Source: Rhizobium sp. ICMP 5592
GTDB taxonomy: Bacteria > Pseudomonadota > Alphaproteobacteria > Rhizobiales > Rhizobiaceae
Direction of reading: 5' to 3'
Length of the DNA stretch: 64,000 bases
NCBI RefSeq assembly: GCF_009498525.1
Contig: NZ_QSNT01000003.1
Span: forward strand, 451,977-515,976
Below are positions 1 through 7,869 of the stretch, piece by piece. Below the pieces are notes generated by a model. That model had not been told where the DNA came from. It did no database searches and saw only the letters and a list, made by a program, of their open reading frames with translations. The translations under genes were made by a program, and so were the position numbers. Every line of letters starts with the position of its first letter. The stretch's first letter is position 1.

Positions 1-420
1 GCGGCGGCGCTCGGCAGCATCCTGTCGGCCTCATGGCTCGGCAAGCTTGCCGACCGCATCGGCCACTGGACGGTGATCATGGCGGCTCTGGCCGTCGCGG
101 CACTGCTGTTGATCCCGCAGGCTTTCGTGACCTCAGCCTGGCAATTAATTGTGCTGCGTTTCCTGATGGGTATCGCGCTTGGGGGACTGCTGCCCTGCAT
201 CACCGCCGTCATTCGCCATAATGTGCCGGACGCGGCGGCTGGCAGCATCCTCGGGCTTTCGATCTCGTCGCAATATGTCGGTCAGGTGGCAGGCCCGGTC
301 ATGGGCGGCTTCGTCGGCGGTCATATCGGCATGCGCGCCGTCTTCCTCGGCACCTGCGTGCTGCTGGCAATGGGGGCGATCTATTGCTGGTGGGTCAGCC
401 CAAGGAAAGAAGCGGAATAA
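1..420 (+). CDS. MFS transporter, C-terminal part (gene begins before the window)
   Basis: The reading frame is open from the first base and ends at TAA 418-420, so only about the last 139 residues of an inner-membrane major facilitator are present. Hydrophobic helices are separated by a short cytoplasmic loop with LADRIGHW, the typical MFS loop motif, and a conserved FLMGIALGG helix follows. These belong to the C-terminal six-helix half. The substrate cannot be told from this piece. The last 30 codons and the bases after the stop recur in altered form at 4418-4534, which marks this junction as one edge of a probable insertion. Its original convergent neighbour was probably the DUF1488 gene now at 4510-4761. 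Confidence 0.85.
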   Translation, partial: AAALGSILSASWLGKLADRIGHWTVIMAALAVAALLLIPQAFVTSAWQLIVLRFLMGIALGGLLPCITAVIRHNVPDAAAGSILGLSISSQYVGQVAGPVMGGFVGGHIGMRAVFLGTCVLLAMGAIYCWWVSPRKEAE

Positions 421-450
421 TCTCCGCAGCGAAAATCATTCGCCGTCTGG
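331..450. repeat. Left copy of a duplicated MFS/DUF1488 gene junction
   Basis: About 120 bp covers the last 30 codons of the MFS gene, its TAA, and the 3' end of a DUF1488 gene on the minus strand (reading TANDFR). The same block recurs at 4418-4534 with scattered substitutions and a short indel. Here the MFS end is intact. The DUF1488 end is only a stub: its stop codon is lost and the minus frame runs on into the MFS gene. Confidence 0.85.
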
Positions 451-481
451 AGGAGAGCTGGAGCTGGAGAGAGTCTTCGTC

Positions 482-1411
482 TCAAAAACGCAATGCATCG
501 ACGATGACCTTGAATGCGGGAGAATTCTGCCGCCTGTTCGGATAGTATAGATAATAGCCCGGAAACATCGGACACCAGTCGTCGAGGACTTGAATCAATC
601 GTCCCGAAGCGATGTCGCCCTCCACCAGATTCTCGGGCAGATAGGCGATCCCATAGCCATTGGCGGCAGCATCGATCATGGCGTAGGAGGTGCTGAAGGT
701 GAGCTGTCCGTCGACACGGACACGAAGCTCCTTCTCTTTCTGTTCGAACTCCCAGCTGTAGAGTCCACCTGACCGGGACTGGCGGTGGTTGATGCAGTTA
801 TGCGTCACAAGCTCCTGGGGAGACCGAGGAACGGGCCGCGTAGCAAAATATTCGGGAGACGCAACCGCCACGAGACGCCAGTCTGGCCCGATCCGAACAG
901 CAATCATGTCCTTGTCCACGCTCTCACCCAGTCTAACCCCCGCATCGAACCGGTCTTCGACAATGTTGCGGAAGGCGTTGTCTGTATTGAGCTCAAGCTT
1001 GATATCAGGATAGTCCTTCAGGACGGGACACAGCTTTGGCCACACCAGGCTTTCGAGCGCGTGATCGGACAGGGTGATCCTGATCGTGCCGGACGGCTTG
1101 TCCCGGATTTCCATCAACTCGTCGATTTCAGTCTCGATCTCTTCGATACGTGGCGCGAGCGAGCGAATGAGCCGCTCACCAGCTTCCGTCGGCGAAACGC
1201 TCCGCGTCGTGCGGGTGAGAAGTCGCAGGCCCATGCGCGCTTCAAGCCTTTTGATGGTGTGACTGAGCGTCGACTGCGAGGTGCCGAGCTTCGCAGCGGC
1301 CTTCGTGAAGCTGCGCTCTTCGGCGACGGCCAGGAACCAGAGCATGTTGTTCAAGTCTTCTCTTTTCACGCACATCTCCGGGCCATTTATATCACAATCC
1401 AATAAGTCCAT
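482..1411 (-). CDS. LysR-family transcriptional regulator
   Basis: This 309-residue protein has an N-terminal winged helix (FLAVAEERSFTKAAAKLGTS, then LSHTIKRLEARMGLRLL) and a LysR substrate-binding domain, the usual size for the family. It is divergent from the MFS gene at 1462 with only 50 bp between them, the classic LysR layout. It therefore probably controls that MFS gene and the two exported-protein genes behind it. An ATG at 1375 (MCVKREDL) matches the usual LysR N-terminus better than the outer ATG at 1411. Neither start has a well-spaced ribosome site, so the true start is open. The effector is unknown. Confidence 0.85.
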   Translation of the reverse strand: MDLLDCDINGPEMCVKREDLNNMLWFLAVAEERSFTKAAAKLGTSQSTLSHTIKRLEARMGLRLLTRTTRSVSPTEAGERLIRSLAPRIEEIETEIDELMEIRDKPSGTIRITLSDHALESLVWPKLCPVLKDYPDIKLELNTDNAFRNIVEDRFDAGVRLGESVDKDMIAVRIGPDWRLVAVASPEYFATRPVPRSPQELVTHNCINHRQSRSGGLYSWEFEQKEKELRVRVDGQLTFSTSYAMIDAAANGYGIAYLPENLVEGDIASGRLIQVLDDWCPMFPGYYLYYPNRRQNSPAFKVIVDALRF

Positions 1412-1461
1412 CCCAATTGCAATGGCTAATAAGGGAGGTGGAGACGCTCTAAATTAGCCTC

Positions 1462-2814
1462 ATGACACAGAAAACACTCATCCTTGATACCGATAGCATC
1501 GCCGTCTTCATGGCCGAGAACGCGGCCCGGCCAGTACGCGAAGACGTTCCGATGACCGCAGCCTGGGGGGCGGTGTTCTCCATGGCGCTTTGCGTCGCCG
1601 TCCTGATCGCATCCGAGTTCATGCCTGTCAGCCTGCTGTCTCCGATTGCGGCGGACCTCGGCGTGACCGAAGGCCATATGGGCCAAGCAATTTCGATCTC
1701 GGGTATATTCGCGGTTGTCACCAGCCTGGTCGTTTCGTCGGTTACGCAACGGCTGGACCGTCGGCTGGTAGTGACCTCACTGACGCTTCTACTAGTTATG
1801 TCCGGAGCGATCGTTACGTTTGCTCCGAACTACGTGGTGCTGATGATCGGCCGCGCCTTGCTGGGTGTCGCCATCGGTGGCTTCTGGTCGATGTCGACAG
1901 CCATCGTCATGCGCCTCCTACCCGAGGGGGCGGTGCCAAAGGGTCTGGCAATGCTGAATGCGGGCAATGCTATTGCCGCCACGATCTCCGCACCGATCGG
2001 TAGTCTGTTAGGGGCATACATAGGCTGGCGCGGCGCGTTCTTCACCGTCGTGCCGCTCGCTCTGCTGGCACTCGTATGGCAGTGGATCAGCCTTCCATCG
2101 CTTCCCTCGCGTCGCAAGGAAGGCTCTCCGAACGTCCTGAGCTTGCTTGCACGTCCCGAGGTCGCAATCGGCATGGCCTCCGTCATGCTGCTGTTCATGG
2201 GCCAGTTCGCGCTGTTCACCTATCTCCGCCCATTCCTGGAAACGGTCACTCGGGTCCCGATATCGACGCTTTCCCTGCTTCTGCTCCTGATGGGCCTGGC
2301 GGGCATCGTTGGTACCTACTGTGTCAGCGGCCTGCTCCGGACCCGGTTGTTCAGCATCCTGGGATCAATCCCGCTCGTGATGGCCGCCATAGCGCTGTTG
2401 TTGATTGCGTTCGGCACCTCGTCCGTCGTCACCGGAGCTCTTCTCGTTGCCTGGGGGTTCTTCGGCACTGCCGCGCCTGTCGGTTGGGGGACATGGCTGA
2501 GCCGGACCATGCCCGACGACGCAGAGACAGGCGGCGGTCTGCAGGTTGCCACTATCCAGCTCGCCATCACCGTGGGCGCATCTCTGGGCGGCGTTCTGTT
2601 CGATACAGCGGGTTGGTGGACCACATTCGCCCTTGCCGCAGTACTTATGACTGGTTCGTCCGCCCTTGCCGCTGTCGCGTGGCGTTACAAACAAGGCATC
2701 CGACATGGTTTCGAGTTCGAAGACCCTCAGCCGCCGTACCGTTCTCGGATCGATGATTGCGACGGCAGCATTCCCGGTGCTGGCCCAAACTCGGCAAGGT
2801 CACGATCCAGCTAG
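1462..2814 (+). CDS. MFS efflux transporter (AraJ/NepI-like)
   Basis: This 450-residue, roughly 12-helix inner-membrane transporter contains SEFMPVSLLSPIAADLGVT near the N-terminus, typical of the drug/sugar/nucleoside efflux branch (AraJ, NepI, YdhP). An LGVAIGGFWSMS helix follows. Family members normally end soon after the last helix (SALAAVAWRYKQG). Here about 40 extra residues, rich in Pro, Ser and Arg, read through into the next gene in another frame, overlapping it by 110 bp. The extension may be real translational overlap or the result of a lost stop. A GGAGG-like stretch (1433-1440) lies too far from ATG 1462 to be a clear ribosome site. It is divergent from the LysR gene, its likely regulator. 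Confidence 0.85.
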   Translation: MTQKTLILDTDSIAVFMAENAARPVREDVPMTAAWGAVFSMALCVAVLIASEFMPVSLLSPIAADLGVTEGHMGQAISISGIFAVVTSLVVSSVTQRLDRRLVVTSLTLLLVMSGAIVTFAPNYVVLMIGRALLGVAIGGFWSMSTAIVMRLLPEGAVPKGLAMLNAGNAIAATISAPIGSLLGAYIGWRGAFFTVVPLALLALVWQWISLPSLPSRRKEGSPNVLSLLARPEVAIGMASVMLLFMGQFALFTYLRPFLETVTRVPISTLSLLLLLMGLAGIVGTYCVSGLLRTRLFSILGSIPLVMAAIALLLIAFGTSSVVTGALLVAWGFFGTAAPVGWGTWLSRTMPDDAETGGGLQVATIQLAITVGASLGGVLFDTAGWWTTFALAAVLMTGSSALAAVAWRYKQGIRHGFEFEDPQPPYRSRIDDCDGSIPGAGPNSARSRSS

Positions 2815-3178
2815 CCAGGAGCCGACCAAGATGAAGATCAGGATGATGTTTGGCGGGCAGACGATAACCGCGACCCTCTACGACAATGCATCGGCCCGTG
2901 ACTTTGCATCCATGTTGCCGCTCGATGCGAAAATCGAAGATTACTCGACCAACGAGAAGATCACATACCTTCCGCGCAAGCTGACTGAGGCCGGAAGCGG
3001 CCCGTTCAACAACGAGCGTCCCGGCGATCTCTGTTATTTTGCCCCATGGGGCAATCTAGCGCTTTTTCACGGCGGCTATCGCTACTCGACGGGCCTAGTC
3101 CGTCTTGGCCGTTTCGACAATGACTTCGAACCTTTGCTCACGCGTGGCGAATTTCCGCTCCGCATCGAGAGGGTCTGA
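2705..3178 (+). CDS. Tat-exported cyclophilin-like protein
   Basis: This is a 157-residue protein when started at ATG 2705, which places a twin-arginine signal at the N-terminus (SRRTVLG at residues 9-15, hydrophobic stretch, then VLAQ). An in-frame ATG at 2666 would bury that signal. The mature part (IRMMFGGQTITATLYDN, then LPRKL, GDLCYFAPWGNLALFHGG) matches the cyclophilin-like fold family also found in E. coli-type small conserved proteins. These have the barrel but no proven isomerase activity. It overlaps the 3' end of the MFS gene and precedes another Tat-signal gene, so both products should act in the periplasm. Function unknown. Confidence 0.75.
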   Translation: MVSSSKTLSRRTVLGSMIATAAFPVLAQTRQGHDPASQEPTKMKIRMMFGGQTITATLYDNASARDFASMLPLDAKIEDYSTNEKITYLPRKLTEAGSGPFNNERPGDLCYFAPWGNLALFHGGYRYSTGLVRLGRFDNDFEPLLTRGEFPLRIERV

Positions 3179-3230
3179 CGACCCGGTTCCGAGTTTGCAT
3201 TCCCTTATCCTCACCCATGGAGACACGACG

Positions 3231-4346
3231 ATGAACGAGAAGAATGAATCCGAAGCCACACTCACAATATCCGGCGCAGGGATCGACCGCCGTCATCTGC
3301 TGAAAATGAGCGGCGCCAGCATCGCAGCATTTGGCGCGATGTCCGTTATCAACCTTCCATTCGCAAAGGCCCAAGACATGTCCAATGGCGCAAACAACTT
3401 CTACAAGAGCGATCGGGTGACGCTTCAGAAGGTCACCTTCAAGACGCAATACCAGATGAACGTCGCAGGCAATCTGTATCTCCCCAACGACCTCGACCGC
3501 AATGCGAAGGCTCCGGCGATCATCGTCGGGCATCCAATGGGTGCCGTGAAAGAGCAGAGCGCCAACCTCTACGCCACGAAGATGGCTGAACAGGGCTTTG
3601 TCGCGATGTCCATCGACCTGCCGTTCTGGGGCGAAAGCGAGGGGCAGTCCCGCAATCTGGTTTCGCCCGACGTCTACGCCGAAGGCTTCAGTGCCGGCGT
3701 CGATTTCCTTGGGAGCCAGGCTTATGTCGACAGGGCGCGGATCGGCGCTATCGGCATTTGCGGAAGCGGCAGCTTCGTCATCAGTGCCGCCAAGATCGAT
3801 CCGCGCATGAAGGCCATCGCGACCGTCAGCATGTATGACATGGGCGCTGCCAATCGCGATGCGCTCAACCACTCGCTGACCGTCGAGCAGCGGAAGGGAA
3901 TCATCGCCGCCGCCGCGGAACAACGATATGTCGAATTTGCAGGCGGCGCAGTCGAACTCACCGGCGGAACTGTCCATGAACTGGTCGCGGACACCCATCC
4001 CATCCAGCGTGAATTCTACGATTTCTACCGCACGCCGAGAGGCGAGTTTACCCCAGCCGGCGCGACACGGCTCACGACCACGCATCCAACACTGACCAGC
4101 AACGTCAAGTTCATGAACTTCTATCCGTTCAATGACATCGAGACGATCTCTCCCAGGCCGATGCTGTTCATCACCGGAGACCAAGCTCATTCCCGTGAAT
4201 TCAGCGAAGATGCGTACAAGCGCGCGTCAGAGCCGAAGGAACTCGTCTGGGTCAAGGGTGCAGGACACGTCGATCTCTACGACCGTGTGGACCTCATCCC
4301 GTTCGACAAGCTGTCCGCCTTCTTCGATCAGCACCTCGCGGCGTAA
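3231..4346 (+). CDS. Tat-exported alpha/beta hydrolase with probable Cys nucleophile (YcjY-like)
   Basis: This 371-residue protein starts at ATG 3231, with GGAG eight bases upstream; a longer open frame from 3105 is rejected. Residues 19-25 (DRRHLLK) and the following hydrophobic run ending AKA-Q near residue 47 form a Tat-type signal. The hydrolase core has an HPMG oxyanion-type loop (101-104), the nucleophile elbow GICGSG with Cys177 in the nucleophile position, as in dienelactone hydrolases, and C-terminal Asp317 (ITGDQ) and His346 (GAGHVD). It resembles the YcjY/COG1073 group. Substrate unknown; perhaps an ester or lactone handled in the periplasm. It is last in the LysR-controlled cassette and is followed by a hairpin. 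Confidence 0.8.
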   Translation: MNEKNESEATLTISGAGIDRRHLLKMSGASIAAFGAMSVINLPFAKAQDMSNGANNFYKSDRVTLQKVTFKTQYQMNVAGNLYLPNDLDRNAKAPAIIVGHPMGAVKEQSANLYATKMAEQGFVAMSIDLPFWGESEGQSRNLVSPDVYAEGFSAGVDFLGSQAYVDRARIGAIGICGSGSFVISAAKIDPRMKAIATVSMYDMGAANRDALNHSLTVEQRKGIIAAAAEQRYVEFAGGAVELTGGTVHELVADTHPIQREFYDFYRTPRGEFTPAGATRLTTTHPTLTSNVKFMNFYPFNDIETISPRPMLFITGDQAHSREFSEDAYKRASEPKELVWVKGAGHVDLYDRVDLIPFDKLSAFFDQHLAA

Positions 4347-4376
4347 TCCAGCGCGCCTTGTTCGACAGGATGAGAA

Positions 4377-4400
4377 GGCCCGGACCCTAAAGTCCGGGCC
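4377..4400 (+). terminator. Hairpin after the hydrolase gene
   Basis: A perfect 9-bp inverted repeat, GGCCCGGAC / GTCCGGGCC, with a 6-nt loop lies 30 bp after the hydrolase stop. There is no clear U-run after it, so it may be a weak or factor-assisted terminator that closes the cassette. Confidence 0.5.
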
Positions 4401-4417
4401 AAGAACTGCATTTTCGC

Positions 4418-4509
4418 ATGCGCCGTCTTCCCCGGCACCTGCGTGCTGCTGGCAGTCCGTGCTGTCTATTGTTGGTGTGTCAGCCCGAGGAAAGAGACGG
4501 AATGTCTCC
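4418..4509 (+). pseudogene. Remnant of MFS transporter 3' end
   Basis: This decayed copy of the last 30 or so codons of the MFS gene at 1-420 still reads CRLLAV-, YCWCVSPRKE- like stretches. A 2-base deletion near its left end and loss of the TAA break the frame. It has no start region and no ribosome site. It is a leftover of the duplication and is not a gene. Confidence 0.75.
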
Positions 4510-4534
4510 TTAGCGAAAATCATTCGCCGTCAGG
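4418..4534. repeat. Right copy of the duplicated MFS/DUF1488 gene junction
   Basis: This is the partner of 331-450 in the same orientation. It starts with the decayed last codons of the MFS gene, passes the lost stop, and ends in the intact 3' end of the DUF1488 gene. The reciprocal state of the two copies (MFS intact on the left, DUF1488 intact on the right) shows that the 4-kb cassette sits between the halves of one ancestral convergent junction. Confidence 0.85.
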
Positions 4535-4761
4535 ATGTACATGCGCCGGCGGGCATAGCCATAGGCTTTCACGGCCACCTGTTGTATCGCATCACGCCCG
4601 GCATCGAAGGCGGCGAGATAGCCCGCCTCGGTGTTGGCTTCCGGAAAAACATCGACCTCGACCAGGAATGGAACTTCGAACATGCCGTCATGCCCGATGA
4701 AACGGATACGCCGCGCCGAGGCGTCGTAACTGCGGCTCCGGTTGGGGAAACTCAGGCTCAT
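4510..4761 (-). CDS. DUF1488 family protein
   Basis: This 83-residue protein begins MSLSFPNRSRSYD and has an RRIRFIGHDGMFEVPF core and a conserved end YILTANDF, all hallmarks of DUF1488. These are small cytoplasmic proteins common in Rhizobiales with no assigned role. An AGAGGTAG ribosome site stands 7 bases before ATG 4761. Its 3' end lies in the right copy of the duplicated junction, and a stub of the same 3' end is found after the MFS gene at 421-450. The MFS gene was therefore probably its convergent neighbour before the cassette arrived. Confidence 0.8.
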   Translation of the reverse strand: MSLSFPNRSRSYDASARRIRFIGHDGMFEVPFLVEVDVFPEANTEAGYLAAFDAGRDAIQQVAVKAYGYARRRMYILTANDFR

Positions 4762-4832
4762 GGTCGACTACCTCTTAACAAAACGGACCCGGCGGCCCCA
4801 AAAGGAGCCGGCAGCTTCAACGGTTTCCGACC

Positions 4833-4955
4833 TCACCACGTCAATCCGAACAGCATCGAATAGATGACGAACCCGATCGCCGCGATGACACAGAGCTGCA
4901 GAAACAGCCTGTAGTAGTCGAAAAGATAGACAGAAGCAGGAAGTGAAATCTTCAT
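4833..4955 (-). CDS. Small single-span membrane protein, 40 residues
   Basis: ATG 4955 follows a strong ribosome site (CTGAGGAGGCCGCC) and opens a 40-codon frame ending TGA at 4833. It reads MKISLPASVYLFDYYRLFLQ, then a hydrophobic stretch LCVIAAIGFVIYSMLFG, then LTW. The second half forms one transmembrane helix; the N-terminal half is amphipathic and rich in Tyr and Phe. It lies about 70 bp upstream of the DUF1488 gene on the same strand, so the two may share a transcript. I do not recognise a family. The strong ribosome site and intact helix argue that it is real. Confidence 0.65.
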   Translation of the reverse strand: MKISLPASVYLFDYYRLFLQLCVIAAIGFVIYSMLFGLTW

Positions 4956-5113
4956 GGCGGCCTCCTCAGTGGTTTTGCCGACCAACTCCATGATAGCACA
5001 AAAGCAATTGTCGTGGGAGAATTCGCTGCATTTTCTTAGACTGCGAATTATTCTTCCGCATCCTGGCGTCTATTCTTATCTTTACGGCCATCGATAAATC
5101 AGGAGAAACAACC

Positions 5114-5650
5114 GTGCTTGTGACCGTTGAAACCGGCCGCCTGATCCTGCGTCCGCGCACCATGGCCGATATCGAGGCGTGCATGGCCATGGATCGCGAT
5201 CCGGAGGTAACGAAGTTCATTCCCGGCCCATGGAACGATCCGGAAGCACACCGGCTGTTCCTGACAAACCGTATTCAGGCCGACTTTGGCGAAGGCCTCG
5301 GCTATTGGTCCGTTTTCGCCAAGGAAAATCCGGAACAGTTTCTGGGGTGGATTTTGCTCATACCCGCCGATGCGGTTGGGCCGGAGATCGAGATTGGTTG
5401 GCGGCTGAACAGGCTCACCTGGGGCAAGGGTTACGCTACGGAGGCGGCAAGGCCGGTCCTCGCCCATGCGTTCAGGACGCTCGACCTCAGAGAAGTAATC
5501 GCCGATATCGCGCCCGGGAATACGGCTTCCATGCGGGTTGCCGAAAAACTCGGCCTGTCACCGACGCGCGCAACGGAATATCTCGGCCAGCCCTTTGCAT
5601 CCTATCGGATCACAAGGGAAGCCTTCGAAGCCCATTCGAAGGCATCATGA
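5114..5650 (+). CDS. GNAT N-acetyltransferase (RimJ/RimL type)
   Basis: This 178-residue protein starts at GTG 5114, with AGGAGA eight bases upstream. It carries the acetyl-CoA-binding GNAT fold: TGRLILRPRTMAD at the start, the beta-bulge WRLNRLTWGKGYATEAARPV in the middle, and NTASMRVAEKLGL near the end. This is the RimJ/RimL-like branch, which transfers acetyl groups to protein N-termini or small amines; the acceptor is unknown. It converges on the aminotransferase gene at 5676. Confidence 0.85.
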   Translation: MLVTVETGRLILRPRTMADIEACMAMDRDPEVTKFIPGPWNDPEAHRLFLTNRIQADFGEGLGYWSVFAKENPEQFLGWILLIPADAVGPEIEIGWRLNRLTWGKGYATEAARPVLAHAFRTLDLREVIADIAPGNTASMRVAEKLGLSPTRATEYLGQPFASYRITREAFEAHSKAS

Positions 5651-5675
5651 TCCGGCGACGGCGGTCCAATATCCC

Positions 5676-6563
5676 CTATTCTTCGCTGGCACTCCGGCCA
5701 TAGGCCCAATCCATATAGAGTTCCAGCGCCTTGCGGGCGATCGGGCCTTGCTGGAATTCGCGGCCATCGAGACGGGTGACGCCGACGACCTTGGAGAAAT
5801 TGCCGGTGGTGAAGATCTCGTCGGCGGCCATGAACTGCTCGACCGACAGCGTCTCCTCGCGAACCTCGAAGCCTTCCTGGCGCAGGAGGCCGATGACGCG
5901 AGCGCGGGTGATGCCGGCGAGGAAGGTGCGGTTGGCGACCGGCGTGTAGACGATGCCGTCCTTGACCATGAAGACGTTGGACGAGGCGGTCTCGGCGACA
6001 TTGCCGTTCATGTCCAATGCCAGTGCATTGTCGAAGCCGCGCTTCTTGGCTTCCAGGATCATGCGGCCGCTGTTCGGGTAGAGCGAGCCGGCCTTGGCGT
6101 CGGTCATCGCGGTTTCCGGCGACGGGCGGCGGAAGGGCGATACGGTCAGCGAGATACCACCCTGGCCACCCAGCGGCGCCTCGAACAGGCAGAGCGCGAA
6201 ACGGGTCGATTCCCCATCGACAGCGACGACGCTGCCCGCAGAACCATGTTCGCCCCAATACATCGGCTTGATGTAGAGCGGCGTCTTGCCGTCGAATTTC
6301 TTGATGCCTTCCCAGGCGAGCGCCTCAATCTCTTCCGGCATCTTCAGCGGCTTCAACCCCATGGCAAGCGCCGAACGGTTGATGCGCTGGCAATGCAGGT
6401 CAAGATCCGGCGCGATGCCATCGAACCAGCGCGCGCCGTCGAAGACGGTCGATGCCAGCCACATGGCATGCGAAGTCGGCCCGATCAGCGGCGGATTGCC
6501 GGGGAGCCATTCCCCATCGACATGGGTCCAGGTGGTGGTGCGGGGCGATGTATCGACGGCCAT
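5676..6563 (-). CDS. ilvE: Branched-chain amino acid aminotransferase (PLP fold type IV)
   Basis: This 295-residue protein starts at ATG 6563, eight bases after GGAGG; a longer frame to 6653 is rejected. It carries out reversible transamination of Leu, Ile and Val with 2-oxoglutarate, using pyridoxal phosphate. The likely PLP lysine is Lys157 in DAKAGSLYPNS, and the phosphate-cup motif ETASSN follows. The length fits the class IV family. If it works in the catabolic direction it would feed 2-oxoisocaproate to the leucine operon at 30.7-41 kb, but it is not linked to it. D-amino-acid or amine transaminases share this fold, so the substrate is inferred. Confidence 0.8.
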   Translation of the reverse strand: MAVDTSPRTTTWTHVDGEWLPGNPPLIGPTSHAMWLASTVFDGARWFDGIAPDLDLHCQRINRSALAMGLKPLKMPEEIEALAWEGIKKFDGKTPLYIKPMYWGEHGSAGSVVAVDGESTRFALCLFEAPLGGQGGISLTVSPFRRPSPETAMTDAKAGSLYPNSGRMILEAKKRGFDNALALDMNGNVAETASSNVFMVKDGIVYTPVANRTFLAGITRARVIGLLRQEGFEVREETLSVEQFMAADEIFTTGNFSKVVGVTRLDGREFQQGPIARKALELYMDWAYGRSASEE

Positions 6564-6704
6564 GATGGTTTCCTCCTGCAAGCGGCAAGAAGGAAATCCC
6601 CACGCAACCTGGGGGTCAAGCGGAAATTGCAACCCGAAATCCATACGCAACAAAGCGCCGGATGATGCTTTCGGCGCGCAATTTTCATGCGCTGAAACAA
6701 CAGC

Positions 6705-6720
6705 TTGACGAATGGGTCAA
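6705..6720. promoter_or_regulatory. Inverted repeat between ilvE and the alcohol dehydrogenase gene
   Basis: TTGAC and GTCAA arms are separated by 6 bp, in the divergent gap and just before the AGGAAAAATGATG start region of the dehydrogenase gene. It could be a half-turn operator. The arms are short, so chance is possible. Confidence 0.25.
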
Positions 6721-6771
6721 TCAGGAAAAATGATGAGCCAAAGCAAACGCGGCGAGCTATACGGGATACCC

Positions 6772-7812
6772 ATGAAAGCTATGTATTATGAGGCCTTCGA
6801 GGCCACCCCCGAGATCCGCACCCTCCCCGACCCCACACCCGGCGAAGATGGCGTTGTCATCGCCGTCGGCGCGAGCGGGCTTTGCCGCAGCGACTGGCAC
6901 GGCTGGATGGGACATGATCCCGACATCCAGCTGCCGCATGTGCCCGGCCACGAGCTTGCCGGCAAGGTGGTGGCGACCGGCCGTGGCGTTGTCCGCTTCA
7001 AGGTCGGCGACCGTGTCACCGTGCCGTTCGTGTCCGGTTGCGGCCATTGCGCCGAATGCCATTCCGGCAACCAGCAGGTCTGCCCGAGCCAGTTCCAGCC
7101 CGGCTTCACCCATTGGGGCTCGTTTGCCGAATATGTGGCGATCGACTATGCCGACACCAATCTCGTGCATCTGCCGGAGACGGTCGACGATGCCACAGCG
7201 GCGAGCCTCGGCTGCCGGTTCGCCACCTCGTTTCGCGCTGTCGCCGACCAGGCGAAAACACGGCCGGGCGAATGGATCGCCGTGCATGGCTGCGGCGGCG
7301 TCGGCCTGTCCGCGATCATGATCGCCAGCGCCCTTGGAGCGAATGCCATCGCCATCGATATTTCCGACGAGAAGCTGGCTTTCGCCCGCGAATGCGGCGC
7401 GGTCGCGACCATCAATGCCGCAGGTGTCGCCGATGTCGCGGAAGCCGTCCGCGAGATCACCAAGGGCGGCGCGCATGTGTCGATCGATGCGCTCGGCCAT
7501 CCCGTCACCTGCTTCAACTCGATCAAGAACCTCCGTCGGCGCGGCCGGCATGTGCAGGTGGGCCTGATGCTCGGCGACTATGCGACACCGCAGATCCCGA
7601 TGGCGCAGGTGATCGGCCACGAGCTGGAAATCTACGGCAGCCACGGCATGCAGGCCTGGCGTTACGACGCCATGCTCGACATGCTTGCCGCCGGCAAGAT
7701 CGCGCCGCAAAAGCTGATCGGCCGCCGGATCAGCCTGGAGGAGGCTGTGCCAGCGCTGATGACGCTGGACAAGGCCGAGGGCACGGGGATCAGCGTGATT
7801 ACACGGTTCTGA
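6772..7812 (+). CDS. Zinc-dependent alcohol dehydrogenase (MDR superfamily)
   Basis: This protein of about 346 residues, counted from ATG 6772 (MKAMYYEAFE), is a medium-chain dehydrogenase that oxidises alcohols with NAD(P). The catalytic zinc site is visible in GLCRSDWHGW and PGHELAG. The structural zinc comes from four cysteines in CGHCAECHSGNQQVC, and the nucleotide site is HGCGGVGLSA. Upstream in-frame ATGs at 6730 and 6733 have a closer AGGAA ribosome site, so the protein may carry about 13 extra residues. It is divergent from ilvE and followed by tam. Alcohol substrate unknown. Confidence 0.85.
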   Translation: MKAMYYEAFEATPEIRTLPDPTPGEDGVVIAVGASGLCRSDWHGWMGHDPDIQLPHVPGHELAGKVVATGRGVVRFKVGDRVTVPFVSGCGHCAECHSGNQQVCPSQFQPGFTHWGSFAEYVAIDYADTNLVHLPETVDDATAASLGCRFATSFRAVADQAKTRPGEWIAVHGCGGVGLSAIMIASALGANAIAIDISDEKLAFARECGAVATINAAGVADVAEAVREITKGGAHVSIDALGHPVTCFNSIKNLRRRGRHVQVGLMLGDYATPQIPMAQVIGHELEIYGSHGMQAWRYDAMLDMLAAGKIAPQKLIGRRISLEEAVPALMTLDKAEGTGISVITRF

Positions 7813-7869
7813 TATATCCCGGTGCTATGCCCGGTGGAGACAGAAGCAATCTGATAAGAGGATGGCATC

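Noticed and set aside
3138..4190. 350-codon minus-strand frame over the Tat hydrolase
   Set aside because: Antisense shadow. The hydrolase has a clear signal, active site and ribosome site.
5538..6665. 375-codon plus-strand frame over the ilvE gene
   Set aside because: Antisense to ilvE with no domain match; codon pattern belongs to the opposite strand.
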